Source: Gammaproteobacteria bacterium (GTDB lineage Bacteria > Pseudomonadota > Gammaproteobacteria > GCA-001735895). From it: a stretch of DNA of 64,000 nucleotides. The stretch covers positions 32,452-96,451 of the forward strand of contig JAAEMR010000065.1 in NCBI GenBank assembly GCA_024225395.1, written 5' to 3'. The translations under genes were made by a program, and so were the position numbers. The notes under the pieces are model-generated. The model saw only the letters and a program-made list of their open reading frames with translations, was not told the origin of the DNA and made no database searches. This document shows positions 51,900 to 62,335 of this stretch, one piece after another (the first letter of the stretch is position 1; each line of letters begins with the position of its first letter).

Positions 51900-52420
51900 T
51901 CCAGATAAGTGTCCAGCTTATCTTTTAACAGTCCCTGTGCCTGCAGAATAAACTCGATGGCCTCCCTCGCGGCTCCGGTCCCACCGGGTTTTTTTGTAAT
52001 GTAATCCGCATGCTCTAATACAAATGAATGGGCATCCTGTACAGCAATAGCCATACCGACCTTGGTCATCACCGGCAAATCGATGACATCATCACCCATG
52101 TAGGCTATCTGTTCGGGTCTTAACCCTGTTTGTTTTAACAGTTCAGTAAAAGCAGGTCGTTTATCCCGGTACCCCTGGAATACCATGTCTATACCTAAAT
52201 CTTTCATGCGATGTTCCACTAGCTTTGATTTTCGCCCGGTAATGATGGCTGCCTGAAGTCCGCATTCGATCAGCATTCGTAAACCATGGCCGTCTTTTGA
52301 ATGAAAAGCCTTGTACTCCTGGCCCTGATTGTCAAAAAACAAAGTGCCGGAAGTTAATACTCCATCTACGTCAAAGATGACCAGTTTAATGTTTTGAGCA
52401 AGTTTGATAATTGTGTCCAT
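51896..52420 (-). CDS. kdsC: 3-deoxy-D-manno-octulosonate 8-phosphate phosphatase
   Basis: A 174-residue HAD-family phosphatase that yields free KDO. VIFDVDGVLTSGTLFFDNQG holds the nucleophile Asp and its partner, and IAYMGDDVIDLPVM holds the metal-binding acids. The ATG at 52420 follows AGGA by a suitable distance; the frame is open ten codons further to 52450, overlapping kdsD, which is less likely. Confidence 0.94.
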   Translation of the reverse strand: MDTIIKLAQNIKLVIFDVDGVLTSGTLFFDNQGQEYKAFHSKDGHGLRMLIECGLQAAIITGRKSKLVEHRMKDLGIDMVFQGYRDKRPAFTELLKQTGLRPEQIAYMGDDVIDLPVMTKVGMAIAVQDAHSFVLEHADYITKKPGGTGAAREAIEFILQAQGLLKDKLDTYLE

Positions 52421-52442
52421 GCTATTCCTGTTGTTAATGAAT

Positions 52443-53414
52443 TTAAACAATACCCGCTCTTAATAAGTCATGCATGTTTAACGCACCCTGAATCTCTCCA
52501 TTTTTACTGGTGACGATTAAAGCATTTATCGCGTTATTATCCATTAAATTTAATGCTTCGCTGGCTATTTGTTCCGCATCAATAGTGACGCAATTGGGGG
52601 TCATGTAGTCTTTAACCATGGCTGTTTTAATGTCAGCCTGGCTATCCAGAGTGCGACGTAAATCGCCATCGGTATAAATGCCCAGTAAATGATTGCTGGA
52701 ATCACTGACAGCTGTCATGCCCAGGCCTTTATTACTCATTTCCAGTAAAGCCTGTTTTAAGCTGGCATCAGAAGAAACAACAGGAATTCGTTTATCCTTG
52801 TGCATAATATCTTTTACTCTGAGTAACAAGCGTCGACCGAGACTGCCACCGGGATGTGAACGAGCAAAATCTTCTTCGGTAAATCCACGAGCTTCTAGAA
52901 CGGCTATGGCCAGTGCATCGCCCATCGCCAGACTGGCTGTTGTGCTTGAAGTAGGTGCCAGTCCCAGTGGACAGGCTTCCTTTTCAACGCCTACATCGAG
53001 GTTAATGTCAGCCATTTCAGCAAGGGTTGACTGGTTATTGCCTGTCAGTGAAATAAGAGGAACTGGAAGGCGTTTAAGCAATGGTAAAAGGGTCGTTATT
53101 TCGGAGACTTCTCCAGAGTTTGACAGCGCAATGACCAGGTCCTGCTCTGTAATCATGCCGAGGTCTCCATGGCTGGCTTCACCCGGGTGCATAAAAAAAG
53201 CAGGGGTGCCGGTGCTGGCCAGAGTTGCAGCAATCTTGTTGCCAATATGCCCTGATTTGCCCATGCCGGTGACCACTATTCGTCCCTTGCAGGCCAGTAT
53301 CATTTCACAGGCCGTGTGAAATTTGTGGTCAATTCTATCTATTAAAGCATTAATTGAATCGGCTTCTGTTTTTAAAACAGCGATGCCCAGTTGTTGGTAT
53401 GAATGCTCGGTCAT
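52443..53414 (-). CDS. kdsD: Arabinose 5-phosphate isomerase
   Basis: A 323-residue enzyme that makes arabinose 5-phosphate for KDO. A SIS domain (GKGRIVVTGMGKSGHIGNKI, ALSNSGEVSEITTLLP, ACPLGLAPTSSTTASLAMGD) is followed by two CBS domains, with LGIYTDGDLRR and ALIVTSKNGEIQGALNMHDL. It is the third gene of the minus-strand run that starts with fabA. Confidence 0.95.
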   Translation of the reverse strand: MTEHSYQQLGIAVLKTEADSINALIDRIDHKFHTACEMILACKGRIVVTGMGKSGHIGNKIAATLASTGTPAFFMHPGEASHGDLGMITEQDLVIALSNSGEVSEITTLLPLLKRLPVPLISLTGNNQSTLAEMADINLDVGVEKEACPLGLAPTSSTTASLAMGDALAIAVLEARGFTEEDFARSHPGGSLGRRLLLRVKDIMHKDKRIPVVSSDASLKQALLEMSNKGLGMTAVSDSSNHLLGIYTDGDLRRTLDSQADIKTAMVKDYMTPNCVTIDAEQIASEALNLMDNNAINALIVTSKNGEIQGALNMHDLLRAGIV

Positions 53415-53423
53415 GGGGTCTAT

Positions 53424-54395
53424 TTATCTGGCAATGACCTGATAATACAAAAATGCCTGATAAAGCACAAAGCCCGATAGCAATAACAGTCCCTTGAAGC
53501 GGGTAATTACGCAGTAGCTGGACTTAGGAAGCTGGGATAACAGGTACAGCAACGCAGTCAATGCCAGCATGACGGGCAGGTCACGCGCGATAGCAGTCGG
53601 TGAAATAGTAAAATCCATCATCACAGCAGGTAATCCGATAACGGCTAAAGAATTAAACAGGTTAGAGCCAATTACATTACCCATCACCAGCTCAGGTTCG
53701 CCTTTACGTGCACCGGCAATGGCGGCAGCGAGTTCAGGCAGGGAAGTCCCGAGAGCGACAATCGTCAGGCCGATAATTAATTCGCTCACACCTAATTCGG
53801 TAGCGATGTTGACTGCGCCCCATACCAGTAGTTTGGAACTGCCGACAAGTATCAGTAACCCCACAAGTGTCAACATAAAAGCGCGTTGAGTGGACATGTT
53901 CTGAGGTATTTCCTGTTCCAGTTCAGATGAAATAGGGTCGTCTTTATTGGTTTTGCTAAAACGAATCAGATATCCTAAAGCCAGGATTAAAAATCCCAGT
54001 AGTAATATTCCATCGAGCAGGTTTAATTGATTATCCCACAGAACCCAGCTCATTAGAGCGGTTGCAGCAAGCAATATGGGAAATTCACGTTTTACCAGTT
54101 TAGAACTAAAGGTGAGTGGAATTAACAATGCTGTCGCACCCAGTATTAACCCGATATTGGCAATGTTTGATCCCAGCGCATTACCTATGGCCAGATCGGG
54201 GGTGTCATCTAATACAGAAAATATTGAAATCAAGATTTCAGGTGCGGAAGTTCCAAAACCTATCACGGTAATCCCGATGATCAGTGTTGACACTCCCAGA
54301 TTTTTAGCGACAACTGAAGCTCCTTCAACAAAGCGATCAGCACTCCAGACCAGTAAAGCCAGGCCGATAACTACAGCGGCTATGAATGCTAACAC
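53424..54395 (-). CDS. Calcium/sodium antiporter (YrbG type)
   Basis: A 323-residue CaCA-family exchanger with about ten helices in two inverted halves. The alpha repeats are visible: GITVIGFGTSAPEILISIFS with LGSNIANIGLILG, and GLTIVALGTSLPELAAAIAG with IGSNLFNSLAVIG. It sits just upstream of kdsD, the position of yrbG in E. coli. It is two bases from fabA. Confidence 0.93.
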   Translation of the reverse strand: MLAFIAAVVIGLALLVWSADRFVEGASVVAKNLGVSTLIIGITVIGFGTSAPEILISIFSVLDDTPDLAIGNALGSNIANIGLILGATALLIPLTFSSKLVKREFPILLAATALMSWVLWDNQLNLLDGILLLGFLILALGYLIRFSKTNKDDPISSELEQEIPQNMSTQRAFMLTLVGLLILVGSSKLLVWGAVNIATELGVSELIIGLTIVALGTSLPELAAAIAGARKGEPELVMGNVIGSNLFNSLAVIGLPAVMMDFTISPTAIARDLPVMLALTALLYLLSQLPKSSYCVITRFKGLLLLSGFVLYQAFLYYQVIAR

Positions 54396-54397
54396 TC

Positions 54398-54922
54398 TTA
54401 AAAGCTTTCAGTTGAGGTGAATAATCCTACTCTCAAATCTTTAGCTGAGTAAATTTCGCGACCATCTACTTCCATGCTGGCATCAGCAATACCCATCACC
54501 AGCTTTCGCATGATCAGGCGTTTAAGATGAATTTTATAGATTACTTTTTTAGCATCAGGTAATACCTGTCCAAAGAATTTAACTTCTCCTGCGCCTAAAG
54601 CTCTGCCATGCCCCGGACCGCCTTTCCATCCCAGGTAAAAACCGATCAGTTGCCACATGGCATCAAGGCCCAGGCAACCCGGCATGACAGGGTCGGTTTT
54701 AAAGTGACAGTCAAAAAACCACAGTTCAGGTTTTACATCCAGTTCGGCTTCAATATAGCCTTTGTCAAAATTGCCGCCATCTTCAGTAATGCTGATAATG
54801 CGATCAAACATTAACATGGGAGGTAAAGGCAGTAATGCATTGCCTTCACCAAAGACTTTGCCGTTGCCACAGTCGATGAGTTCATCGTAGGTAAAGCTGT
54901 TTTGACTGGTTAGATCTGCCAT
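54398..54922 (-). CDS. fabA: 3-hydroxydecanoyl-ACP dehydratase/isomerase
   Basis: A 174-residue hot-dog enzyme that introduces the cis double bond in anaerobic unsaturated fatty acid synthesis. The active site is H73 in [15 protein letters not shown] and D87 in [28 protein letters not shown] is conserved. FabB, its usual neighbour, is absent here. Only two bases separate it from the antiporter gene, making fabA the apparent promoter-proximal gene of the long minus-strand run. Confidence 0.95.
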   Translation of the reverse strand: MADLTSQNSFTYDELIDCGNGKVFGEGNALLPLPPMLMFDRIISITEDGGNFDKGYIEAELDVKPELWFFDCHFKTDPVMPGCLGLDAMWQLIGFYLGWKGGPGHGRALGAGEVKFFGQVLPDAKKVIYKIHLKRLIMRKLVMGIADASMEVDGREIYSAKDLRVGLFTSTESF

Positions 54923-55044
54923 AATTATCAGGAGTAGTTAATCAGGGTGCGAACACTAACGATTCGGCCCTGTTTTTTCCAGTAAAATCTTTGAGTTTCG
55001 TTAAATATTCGCATCTATATCAGAGAAATAAATCAAAACAATAT

Positions 55045-55178
55045 CACCACGAAGAGCACGAAGAGCACGAAGCGTACGAAGGTAGATCAATATGTAGCAT
55101 AAGTCTTCAAAGCTATGCTAATGACTAATTTATCCAGCCCTTTTTGACGTGTCTTTATTTTTCTTCGTGCTCCTGGTG
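55045..55178. repeat. Dispersed inverted-repeat element, copy 5
   Basis: The left arm holds three CACGAAG-type units in a row starting CACCACGAAGAGCACGAAG, then a fourth as GTACGAAGG. The right arm ends CTTCGTGCTCCTGGTG at 55178. Interior has no gene. It lies in the 329-base gap between fabA and a hypothetical gene that run divergently; nothing else is seen there. Confidence 0.7.
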
Positions 55179-55251
55179 CTGAAAAACCTTAAAAGTAGTC
55201 TAATATTGAAACTCCTTGCTTTAATAGCCATATCAAATTTAACGATAGTTC

Positions 55252-55848
55252 ATGAATAAACATATTAAGGTCGGACTCTTCGACTGGAGCAAATTTCCAC
55301 TAAAGGGTGATTTTTATCCGGATGATCTGCCTGCCGAGTGGAAACTGTCATATTATGCCAACGAATTTGAAACAGCCTGCATAAACTTTGATGACATGGC
55401 GGATAAACTATTACTGGATGAATGGTTCGATGATTTACCGGAAAATTTTGATCTGTCTTTTTCATTATCGTCGGCTGACCAAATTGAACAATTCATCAAA
55501 ATAGTCCAACAATTTGAATTGAAATTTAACTGTTTGCTCATAGATGATCAGGAACGTGACATTTTGTTACAAAATAAACCTGACATCTCTGTATTATTAG
55601 CGGCTGGATTGATCCGGTCGGAACTAATTGTTTCACGATCATCTTTGTGGACACCTGATGATAATGTTAAATCGGCAGGCATAGCGCTATTGCCTGAAGT
55701 TGATAATACTCGTTTATATCGTGAATGGATTGAACTATGGCTACAGGATAACAGTCAACATGAGTTGACACTGTGGCTGGATGGTTCAACAGCCCATTAT
55801 TCTACGCTGAGCAAATTGCGTACTTTAGTGGAATTGATGGGCTATTAA
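55252..55848 (+). CDS. Conserved hypothetical protein (weakly DUF72-like start)
   Basis: A 198-residue soluble protein: KVGLFDWSKFPLKGDFYPDD is followed by LPAEWKLSYYANEFETACIN, which resembles the opening of DUF72 TIM-barrel proteins (FYP then YYA and F). The rest is shorter than DUF72 (about 250) and I see no further match. The C-terminus is LTLWLDGSTAHYSTLSKLRT. Lone gene before the mla operon. Function unknown. Confidence 0.62.
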   Translation: MNKHIKVGLFDWSKFPLKGDFYPDDLPAEWKLSYYANEFETACINFDDMADKLLLDEWFDDLPENFDLSFSLSSADQIEQFIKIVQQFELKFNCLLIDDQERDILLQNKPDISVLLAAGLIRSELIVSRSSLWTPDDNVKSAGIALLPEVDNTRLYREWIELWLQDNSQHELTLWLDGSTAHYSTLSKLRTLVELMGY

Positions 55849-55977
55849 CGGAGATCTACAGGAATATATTTATAATTATTCATATATTGAAACTCGCTGA
55901 GTAATTACGATTATTCTCGCATAGCGTTGAATACTCTTAATTGCTAGAATTGCGCCACTTTTTTACAGCCAAATAGA

Positions 55978-56781
55978 ATGACACAAGCACTTATTCAAAT
56001 TCGCAACCTGCATTTCAGTCGAGGTCAGAACAAAATTTTTGACGGTATCGACATGGATATTCATGTGGGACGTATCACTGCCATCATGGGGCCAAGTGGC
56101 ACGGGTAAAACAACCCTGTTGAAACTGATTGGTGGGCAGCTACGACCCGATGACGGAGAAATCATTGTTGATGGTCTGAATGTGCATCAGTTATCACGTT
56201 CGGAGCTTTATAAATTACGCAAGAAAATGGGCATGCTGTTTCAATCCGGTGCCTTGCTGACTGACTTGAATGTGTTTGAAAACATTGCCTATCCATTACG
56301 GGAACACACCAACCTGAGTGAATCGATGATTCGTAGTATGGTGTTAATAAAATTACAGGCAGTGGGTTTAAGCACTGCACATGGTTTGATGCCGGCACAA
56401 CTTTCCGGCGGTATGGCAAGGCGTGTCGCTCTGGCACGTGCATTGGCGCTGGACCCGATGATGATTATGTATGATGAACCTTTCACTGGTCAGGATCCCA
56501 TCTCGCTGGGCGTGTTAGTGAAACTGATTTGTGAAACCAATAAGGCTCTTAAATTGACCAGTATCGTGGTGTCTCATGATGTCGAGGAAACCCTGTCTAT
56601 TGCCGATGATGTAAAAATCATATCGCAGGGAAAAGTAGTCGCTCAGGGTACAAAGAAAGAAATGGAAAATTCTGACTCGGCCTGGGTCAGGCAGTTTCTT
56701 GATGGTCAGGCAGACGGTCCTGTACCTTTCCATTATCCCGGAGACAGTATCGAACAACAACTTTTACAGGATGTTCGATGA
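55978..56781 (+). CDS. mlaF: Phospholipid ABC transporter ATP-binding protein
   Basis: A 267-residue ATPase of the MlaFEDB complex that moves phospholipids between inner and outer membranes. Walker [18 protein letters not shown], signature [16 protein letters not shown], Walker [16 protein letters not shown] and a switch His in [14 protein letters not shown] are present. ATGA overlap with mlaE. First gene of mlaFED-tolC-mlaCB. Confidence 0.96.
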   Translation: MTQALIQIRNLHFSRGQNKIFDGIDMDIHVGRITAIMGPSGTGKTTLLKLIGGQLRPDDGEIIVDGLNVHQLSRSELYKLRKKMGMLFQSGALLTDLNVFENIAYPLREHTNLSESMIRSMVLIKLQAVGLSTAHGLMPAQLSGGMARRVALARALALDPMMIMYDEPFTGQDPISLGVLVKLICETNKALKLTSIVVSHDVEETLSIADDVKIISQGKVVAQGTKKEMENSDSAWVRQFLDGQADGPVPFHYPGDSIEQQLLQDVR

Positions 56782-57530
56782 AAGGCATAATTCATATTCT
56801 CGCCCGCCTGGGGCGGGGTTCAATATTCCTGACAAAAATTCTATCAGGTATACCTCAATTATTTCTGCGCTTTTCTCTGGTTGTGCAGCAACTGTATTCA
56901 GTGGGGGTTAAGACCCTTTTTATTACCATGGTTGCAGGTTTATTTGTGGGCATGGTACTGGCTTTGCAGTTGTATTATACATTGAGTACATTCGGTGCTA
57001 CCGATACCCTGGGTATGCTGGTCGATTTATCGCTGGTGAGAGAGCTGGGGCCAGTTGTAGCAGCCTTATTATTTGCCGGGCGTGCGGGTTCAGCGTTGAC
57101 GGCTGAAATTGGTTTGATGAAAGCGACAGAGCAATTATCCGGGCTGGAAATGATGGCAGTTGACCCCGTTGATCGCATCATTGCACCGCGCTTTTTAGCA
57201 GGATTTATCTCTATGCCCCTGCTGGCTGGAATATTCAGTGCCGTGGGTATACTGGGTGCTTATAGCGTGGGGGTTGATTTACTGGGGGTTGATTCCGGTG
57301 CGTTCTGGTCACAGATTCAGGCTAAAGTAGATTTTTATGATGATGTATTTAATGGCATTATTAAAAGTATTGTATTTGGATTTATTGTCAGCTGGATAGC
57401 GGTGTTTGAAGGTTATGACTGTATTCCAACATCGGAAGGCGTTTCCAGTGCGACGACTCGTACCGTGGTGAATTCATCACTGGCCGTACTGGGTATGGAT
57501 TTTGTATTAACTGCAATCATGTATCAATGA
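56778..57530 (+). CDS. mlaE: Phospholipid ABC transporter permease
   Basis: A 250-residue MlaE permease: [60 protein letters not shown] and [20 protein letters not shown] are the conserved family blocks. Five to six membrane helices. It lies nine bases before mlaD. Confidence 0.96.
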   Translation: MKGIIHILARLGRGSIFLTKILSGIPQLFLRFSLVVQQLYSVGVKTLFITMVAGLFVGMVLALQLYYTLSTFGATDTLGMLVDLSLVRELGPVVAALLFAGRAGSALTAEIGLMKATEQLSGLEMMAVDPVDRIIAPRFLAGFISMPLLAGIFSAVGILGAYSVGVDLLGVDSGAFWSQIQAKVDFYDDVFNGIIKSIVFGFIVSWIAVFEGYDCIPTSEGVSSATTRTVVNSSLAVLGMDFVLTAIMYQ

Positions 57531-57539
57531 GGAAATAAG

Positions 57540-58001
57540 ATGTTTCGTAGTGTCGAAATCAGTGTAGGAATTTTTGTTGGAATAGGGCTGGCTGCGTTGT
57601 TTATGCTAGCCATGCAGGCCAGTAATCTGAGTAGCTTTACCAACAAAGGTGCGTATCAGGTGAGCGCACGATTCGATAATATTGGCGGGCTTACGGTGAA
57701 ATCGGCTGTTAAGGCCGGTGGTGTAAAAATCGGGCAGGTTTCCAATATCGATTATGATTCGGAAACCTTCGAAGCGATTGTGGTGATGAATATCGAAGAT
57801 AAATTCAGTCGTTTCCCACGGGATACTATTGCGAGTATTTTCACCTCCGGATTACTGGGAGAACAATATATTGCACTGGAACCCGGTGGCGATATAAAAC
57901 TGCTGGGTAATGAATCAGAGATTCGCTTTACCCAGTCAGCAATGGTTCTGGAACAGTTAATCGGCCAATTTCTTTTTAGTAAGTCTGAAAATAATGAGTA
58001 A
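57540..58001 (+). CDS. mlaD: Phospholipid-binding MCE-domain protein
   Basis: A 153-residue protein with one N-terminal membrane helix (about 8-26) and one MCE domain: YQVSARFDNIGGLTVKSAVK, AGGVKIGQVSNIDYD and SGLLGEQYIALEPGGD. It forms the periplasmic hexamer ring. GAGGAAATAAG precedes the ATG. Confidence 0.95.
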   Translation: MFRSVEISVGIFVGIGLAALFMLAMQASNLSSFTNKGAYQVSARFDNIGGLTVKSAVKAGGVKIGQVSNIDYDSETFEAIVVMNIEDKFSRFPRDTIASIFTSGLLGEQYIALEPGGDIKLLGNESEIRFTQSAMVLEQLIGQFLFSKSENNE

Positions 58002-58008
58002 AAGCTAA

Positions 58009-59367
58009 ATGAAATTTTTCCTATTTCTGATGGTTGGTTTCATCTCTGCACCGGTTGCAGCAGTGACCACTATGAATCTTCATCAGGCAATTGAAATGTC
58101 TCTTGCCAGTAATCCACGCATTGATGAGAAAAAAGCTTTTGTACGTAAAGCGGAAGCTATGCTGCAGGAAGCAGAAGGAACGGGTGGATTGCGATATTCA
58201 GTAGAGTCCTTTCTTGCCATTACCACTGGCCTTGAAGGTGGATTTTATGAAGGTGGTGAATCCAGCTGTAGTACAGATTGTGAGCCCCGTGATGATATCT
58301 ATGAATTTCAGGATGGCCTGTCTTTGTGGGGAACATTTACCTTAAGTATCATCAAACCACTGACCACATTCGGACAACTTGAAGGTTATCAGGAAGCAGC
58401 TCGTAATAATATTATTATCAAGCAGCAGGATGTGACTCTGGAAAAAGAAGTTATCAAACTTGATGTAGTACGCGCCTATAACGGTTTTCTGGCGGCAAGA
58501 GATGGACGTTATTTACTTGAAGATACCAAAAAACGTCTCCAGTCAGCAATGAACCTGGTGACAGACTGGTTAGCGGACGATAACGGTAAGGCGAAACAGT
58601 CGGATAAATTTGCACTGCAGGCAGGGCTTGGACTGATTGATAGTTTACTGGCGGATACAGCAGCTCTTGAGGCAATTGCCAGGGAAGGATTGAAGCTGTT
58701 AACGGGGCTGGACAGGCATGAACAAATAGAACTTGAAGACAGGCGTCTGCGAGCGGTGAATTTACCGGATAAAACCCTTGATGAATGGATTGATCTTGCT
58801 TTGTCCAATCGGGTAGAGTTCAAGCAGGTAGAAGCAGGGTTAGCGGCGAGAAGGGGTCTGGTAAAGGCCAAACGTGCTAGCAAAAAACCCCTGATATTTG
58901 CCGGCATAGCAGGTTCTATTGCCTATTCTCCAGGTCGCGATCACCTGGATAATCCACATATTTTTGATCCTTTTAATTATGGGGCCATCTCTCCGTTAGT
59001 TGGAATGCGTTGGCAATGGGAGGAGGATGCCCAGCCTGCACGCGTGGCTCAGGAGCAGGCTGAACTGGATGCTTTAGTCCATAAAGCTTCATTCGCACGC
59101 AAGGGCATTCCGTTCCAGGTTACAGAACAATATCACTACGTACAGGCAAAACATGCGTCCATGTTAGCGATGAAAAACAGTGCTCAATCAGCGAGACGCT
59201 GGATGATAGCGAGCTATACTGATTTTGAAGCCGGGCTGGAAGAAGCTGAAAAAATACTGACTGCCATGCAGGCTTACGTACTGGCTTATGCAGAATATTT
59301 AAAAATTGTGAATGACTATAATAATCACGTGTCCAGGTTAAACAGTGTCAGCGGAGTTTATGAATGA
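58009..59367 (+). CDS. TolC-family outer membrane protein inside the mla operon
   Basis: A 452-residue TolC-like protein with a signal peptide (cleavage near PVAAVT). Two outer membrane efflux repeats are visible: MNLHQAIEMSLASNPRIDEK, and DEWIDLALSNRVEFKQVEAG in the second half; LSIIKPLTTFGQLEGYQEAA and AISPLVGMRWQWEEDAQPAR are the beta-strand portions. Long alpha-helical coiled segments lie between. An insert with two Cys (SSCSTDCEPRDD) near 85-95 could form a disulfide in the extracellular loop. E. coli mla has no such gene. It ends overlapping mlaC (ATGA), so it is translationally coupled. Confidence 0.88.
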   Translation: MKFFLFLMVGFISAPVAAVTTMNLHQAIEMSLASNPRIDEKKAFVRKAEAMLQEAEGTGGLRYSVESFLAITTGLEGGFYEGGESSCSTDCEPRDDIYEFQDGLSLWGTFTLSIIKPLTTFGQLEGYQEAARNNIIIKQQDVTLEKEVIKLDVVRAYNGFLAARDGRYLLEDTKKRLQSAMNLVTDWLADDNGKAKQSDKFALQAGLGLIDSLLADTAALEAIAREGLKLLTGLDRHEQIELEDRRLRAVNLPDKTLDEWIDLALSNRVEFKQVEAGLAARRGLVKAKRASKKPLIFAGIAGSIAYSPGRDHLDNPHIFDPFNYGAISPLVGMRWQWEEDAQPARVAQEQAELDALVHKASFARKGIPFQVTEQYHYVQAKHASMLAMKNSAQSARRWMIASYTDFEAGLEEAEKILTAMQAYVLAYAEYLKIVNDYNNHVSRLNSVSGVYE

Positions 59368-59966
59368 ATATTAAAACACTAATAGTTGGCTTTTTTTTAC
59401 TTCTAGTCCAGCCTGTATGGGCAGGAGACTCGGTTCCGGAGTTGCTCATCAAACAAACAGCAATTGATGTACTGGCCTCCATAAAATCCAATAAAAGTGA
59501 ATACCAGGCTGAACCCGCCAAGTTATACGCGATGGTTGATGAAAAAGTGTTACGCCATTTTGATTTTGACAGGATGACCAGTCTGGCACTTGGTCGTTAT
59601 AAACGGAAGGTTAAAAATTCTCAAAAGAAGCAACTGGTTGAAGCGTTTCGAAAACTGTTAGTCAGAACTTATGCCAAGGCATTGCTCGAATATAATGATG
59701 AAGTGCTCATTTTTTTACCGAAGCGAGGAAAACTGGATAAAGGTGAAGTCACCATTCGAACAGAAATTGAACAGCAGGGTGGTTTTCCCATTCCTATAAA
59801 TTATGCAATGTATGAAAGTGACGGCAACTGGCTTGTATATGATCTGAGTATCGATAACATCAGCCTGGTGACTAATTATCGATCCAGTTTTGCCAGAGTA
59901 ATTAAACAAAAAGGGGTTGATCAACTGATCAAAACCTTGCAGGAACGTAATCAGGAGGAAAGTTAG
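59364..59966 (+). CDS. mlaC: Periplasmic phospholipid shuttle protein
   Basis: A 200-residue MlaC with a signal peptide ending PVWAGD. VLRHFDFDRMTSLALGRYKR, QLVEAFRKLLVRTYAKALL and DGNWLVYDLSIDNISLVTNY with RSSFARVIKQKGVDQLI are the family blocks. It carries lipid between MlaD and the outer membrane component MlaA, which is not in the window. Confidence 0.95.
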   Translation: MNIKTLIVGFFLLLVQPVWAGDSVPELLIKQTAIDVLASIKSNKSEYQAEPAKLYAMVDEKVLRHFDFDRMTSLALGRYKRKVKNSQKKQLVEAFRKLLVRTYAKALLEYNDEVLIFLPKRGKLDKGEVTIRTEIEQQGGFPIPINYAMYESDGNWLVYDLSIDNISLVTNYRSSFARVIKQKGVDQLIKTLQERNQEES

Positions 59967-59970
59967 CACC

Positions 59971-60273
59971 ATGAGTGTCGAAGTTTCTTTTGATAATGCG
60001 AATCAATATATTCAGGTAAAAGGGGAATTAACCTCTAACACGGTGATGAATGCGTTGAAGCAATTTTCCCGTGAATGCAAATCTTTGCCAAAGTGGGTGA
60101 TTGATTTTACTCAGGTCACTAAAGTCGATAGTACCGCCATCGCGATGTTGATTGAATTGAAGCGAAATGCTCAAAAGAAAAAAAAGTCAATTTCTTTTAT
60201 TTATTTGCCCTCGGCACTGTTAAAAATAGCCAGGCTCAGTCAGGTTGAAGACCTGCTCAAGCAAAAAGGCTAA
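59971..60273 (+). CDS. mlaB: STAS-domain protein of the Mla complex
   Basis: A 100-residue STAS domain: KWVIDFTQVTKVDSTAIAML is the conserved phosphorylatable-type loop, with Ser and Thr at the site. It binds and activates MlaF. Four bases after mlaC. The ibaG (bolA-like) gene that usually follows is absent. Confidence 0.93.
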   Translation: MSVEVSFDNANQYIQVKGELTSNTVMNALKQFSRECKSLPKWVIDFTQVTKVDSTAIAMLIELKRNAQKKKKSISFIYLPSALLKIARLSQVEDLLKQKG

Positions 60274-60364
60274 TACCCAATCTGCATAAGCTTCTGCTAC
60301 AATGCGCCGTTTCACTATTCTGATGGAATAAAAGAGCAGTGAGTTAGTAAAGAAACAACGTTGA

Positions 60365-61651
<1,287 letters not shown>

Positions 61652-61674
61652 CAAGCTGTAAAGTAAAAACACTC

Positions 61675-62322
61675 ATGTCCGATAAAATCACTATTGCTTT
61701 AGCCAAAGGCCGTATTCTTAAAGAAACACTGCCTCTATTAGAACGTGCAGGTATCACCCCTCAGGATGATCTGGAAAAAAGTCGTAAGTTAATTTTCCAC
61801 ACCAATCATGACAATATCAATCTGGTACTGATTCGCTCGGCCGATGTGCCCACCTATGTGCAATATGGTGCTGCTGATATGGGTATAGCCGGTAAAGATG
61901 TGTTGCTTGAGCATGGTGGTGAAGGTTTGTATGAATGGGTGGATTTACACATTGCTCCCTGCAACTTAATGACGGCTGGTTTTGCCGATAGGGATTTACC
62001 CAAAGGTCGTCTCAAGGTGGCTACCAAATACACGGGCATTACCCGTGATTACTTCATGAAACTGGGTCGCCAGGTCGAATTGATTAAACTCTATGGATCG
62101 ATGGAATTAGCACCGATTGTGGGTCTGTCGGATATGATTGTTGATCTGGTGGATACCGGTAACACGCTAAAGGCAAATGGTCTGGTTCCACAGGATTTTA
62201 TTATGCAGATTACATCGCGTTTGATTGTTAACCGGGCCTCATTAAAAATGAAGAACAAAGCCATCAAGCAGGTTATTGATAAAATTGAAAGTGCTGTTAA
62301 GCAGCCAGAACAAACTCTCTGA
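61675..62322 (+). CDS. hisG: ATP phosphoribosyltransferase, short form
   Basis: A 215-residue HisG of the short class, which lacks the C-terminal regulatory domain and needs HisZ as partner. [40 protein letters not shown] and [15 protein letters not shown] (phosphate site) are conserved. First step of histidine synthesis. hisZ is outside the window. Placed murA-hisG-hisD as in Pseudomonas. Confidence 0.96.
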   Translation: MSDKITIALAKGRILKETLPLLERAGITPQDDLEKSRKLIFHTNHDNINLVLIRSADVPTYVQYGAADMGIAGKDVLLEHGGEGLYEWVDLHIAPCNLMTAGFADRDLPKGRLKVATKYTGITRDYFMKLGRQVELIKLYGSMELAPIVGLSDMIVDLVDTGNTLKANGLVPQDFIMQITSRLIVNRASLKMKNKAIKQVIDKIESAVKQPEQTL

Positions 62323-62335
62323 GTGATAAAAAAAC

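Noticed and set aside
52693..53319. 208-codon frame antisense to kdsD
   Set aside because: A mirror of the well-conserved kdsD gene; no ribosome site and no family.
55045..55082. Short direct units as a possible CRISPR array
   Set aside because: Units of seven to ten bases with no unique spacers, and inverted partners nearby; no cas genes in the window.
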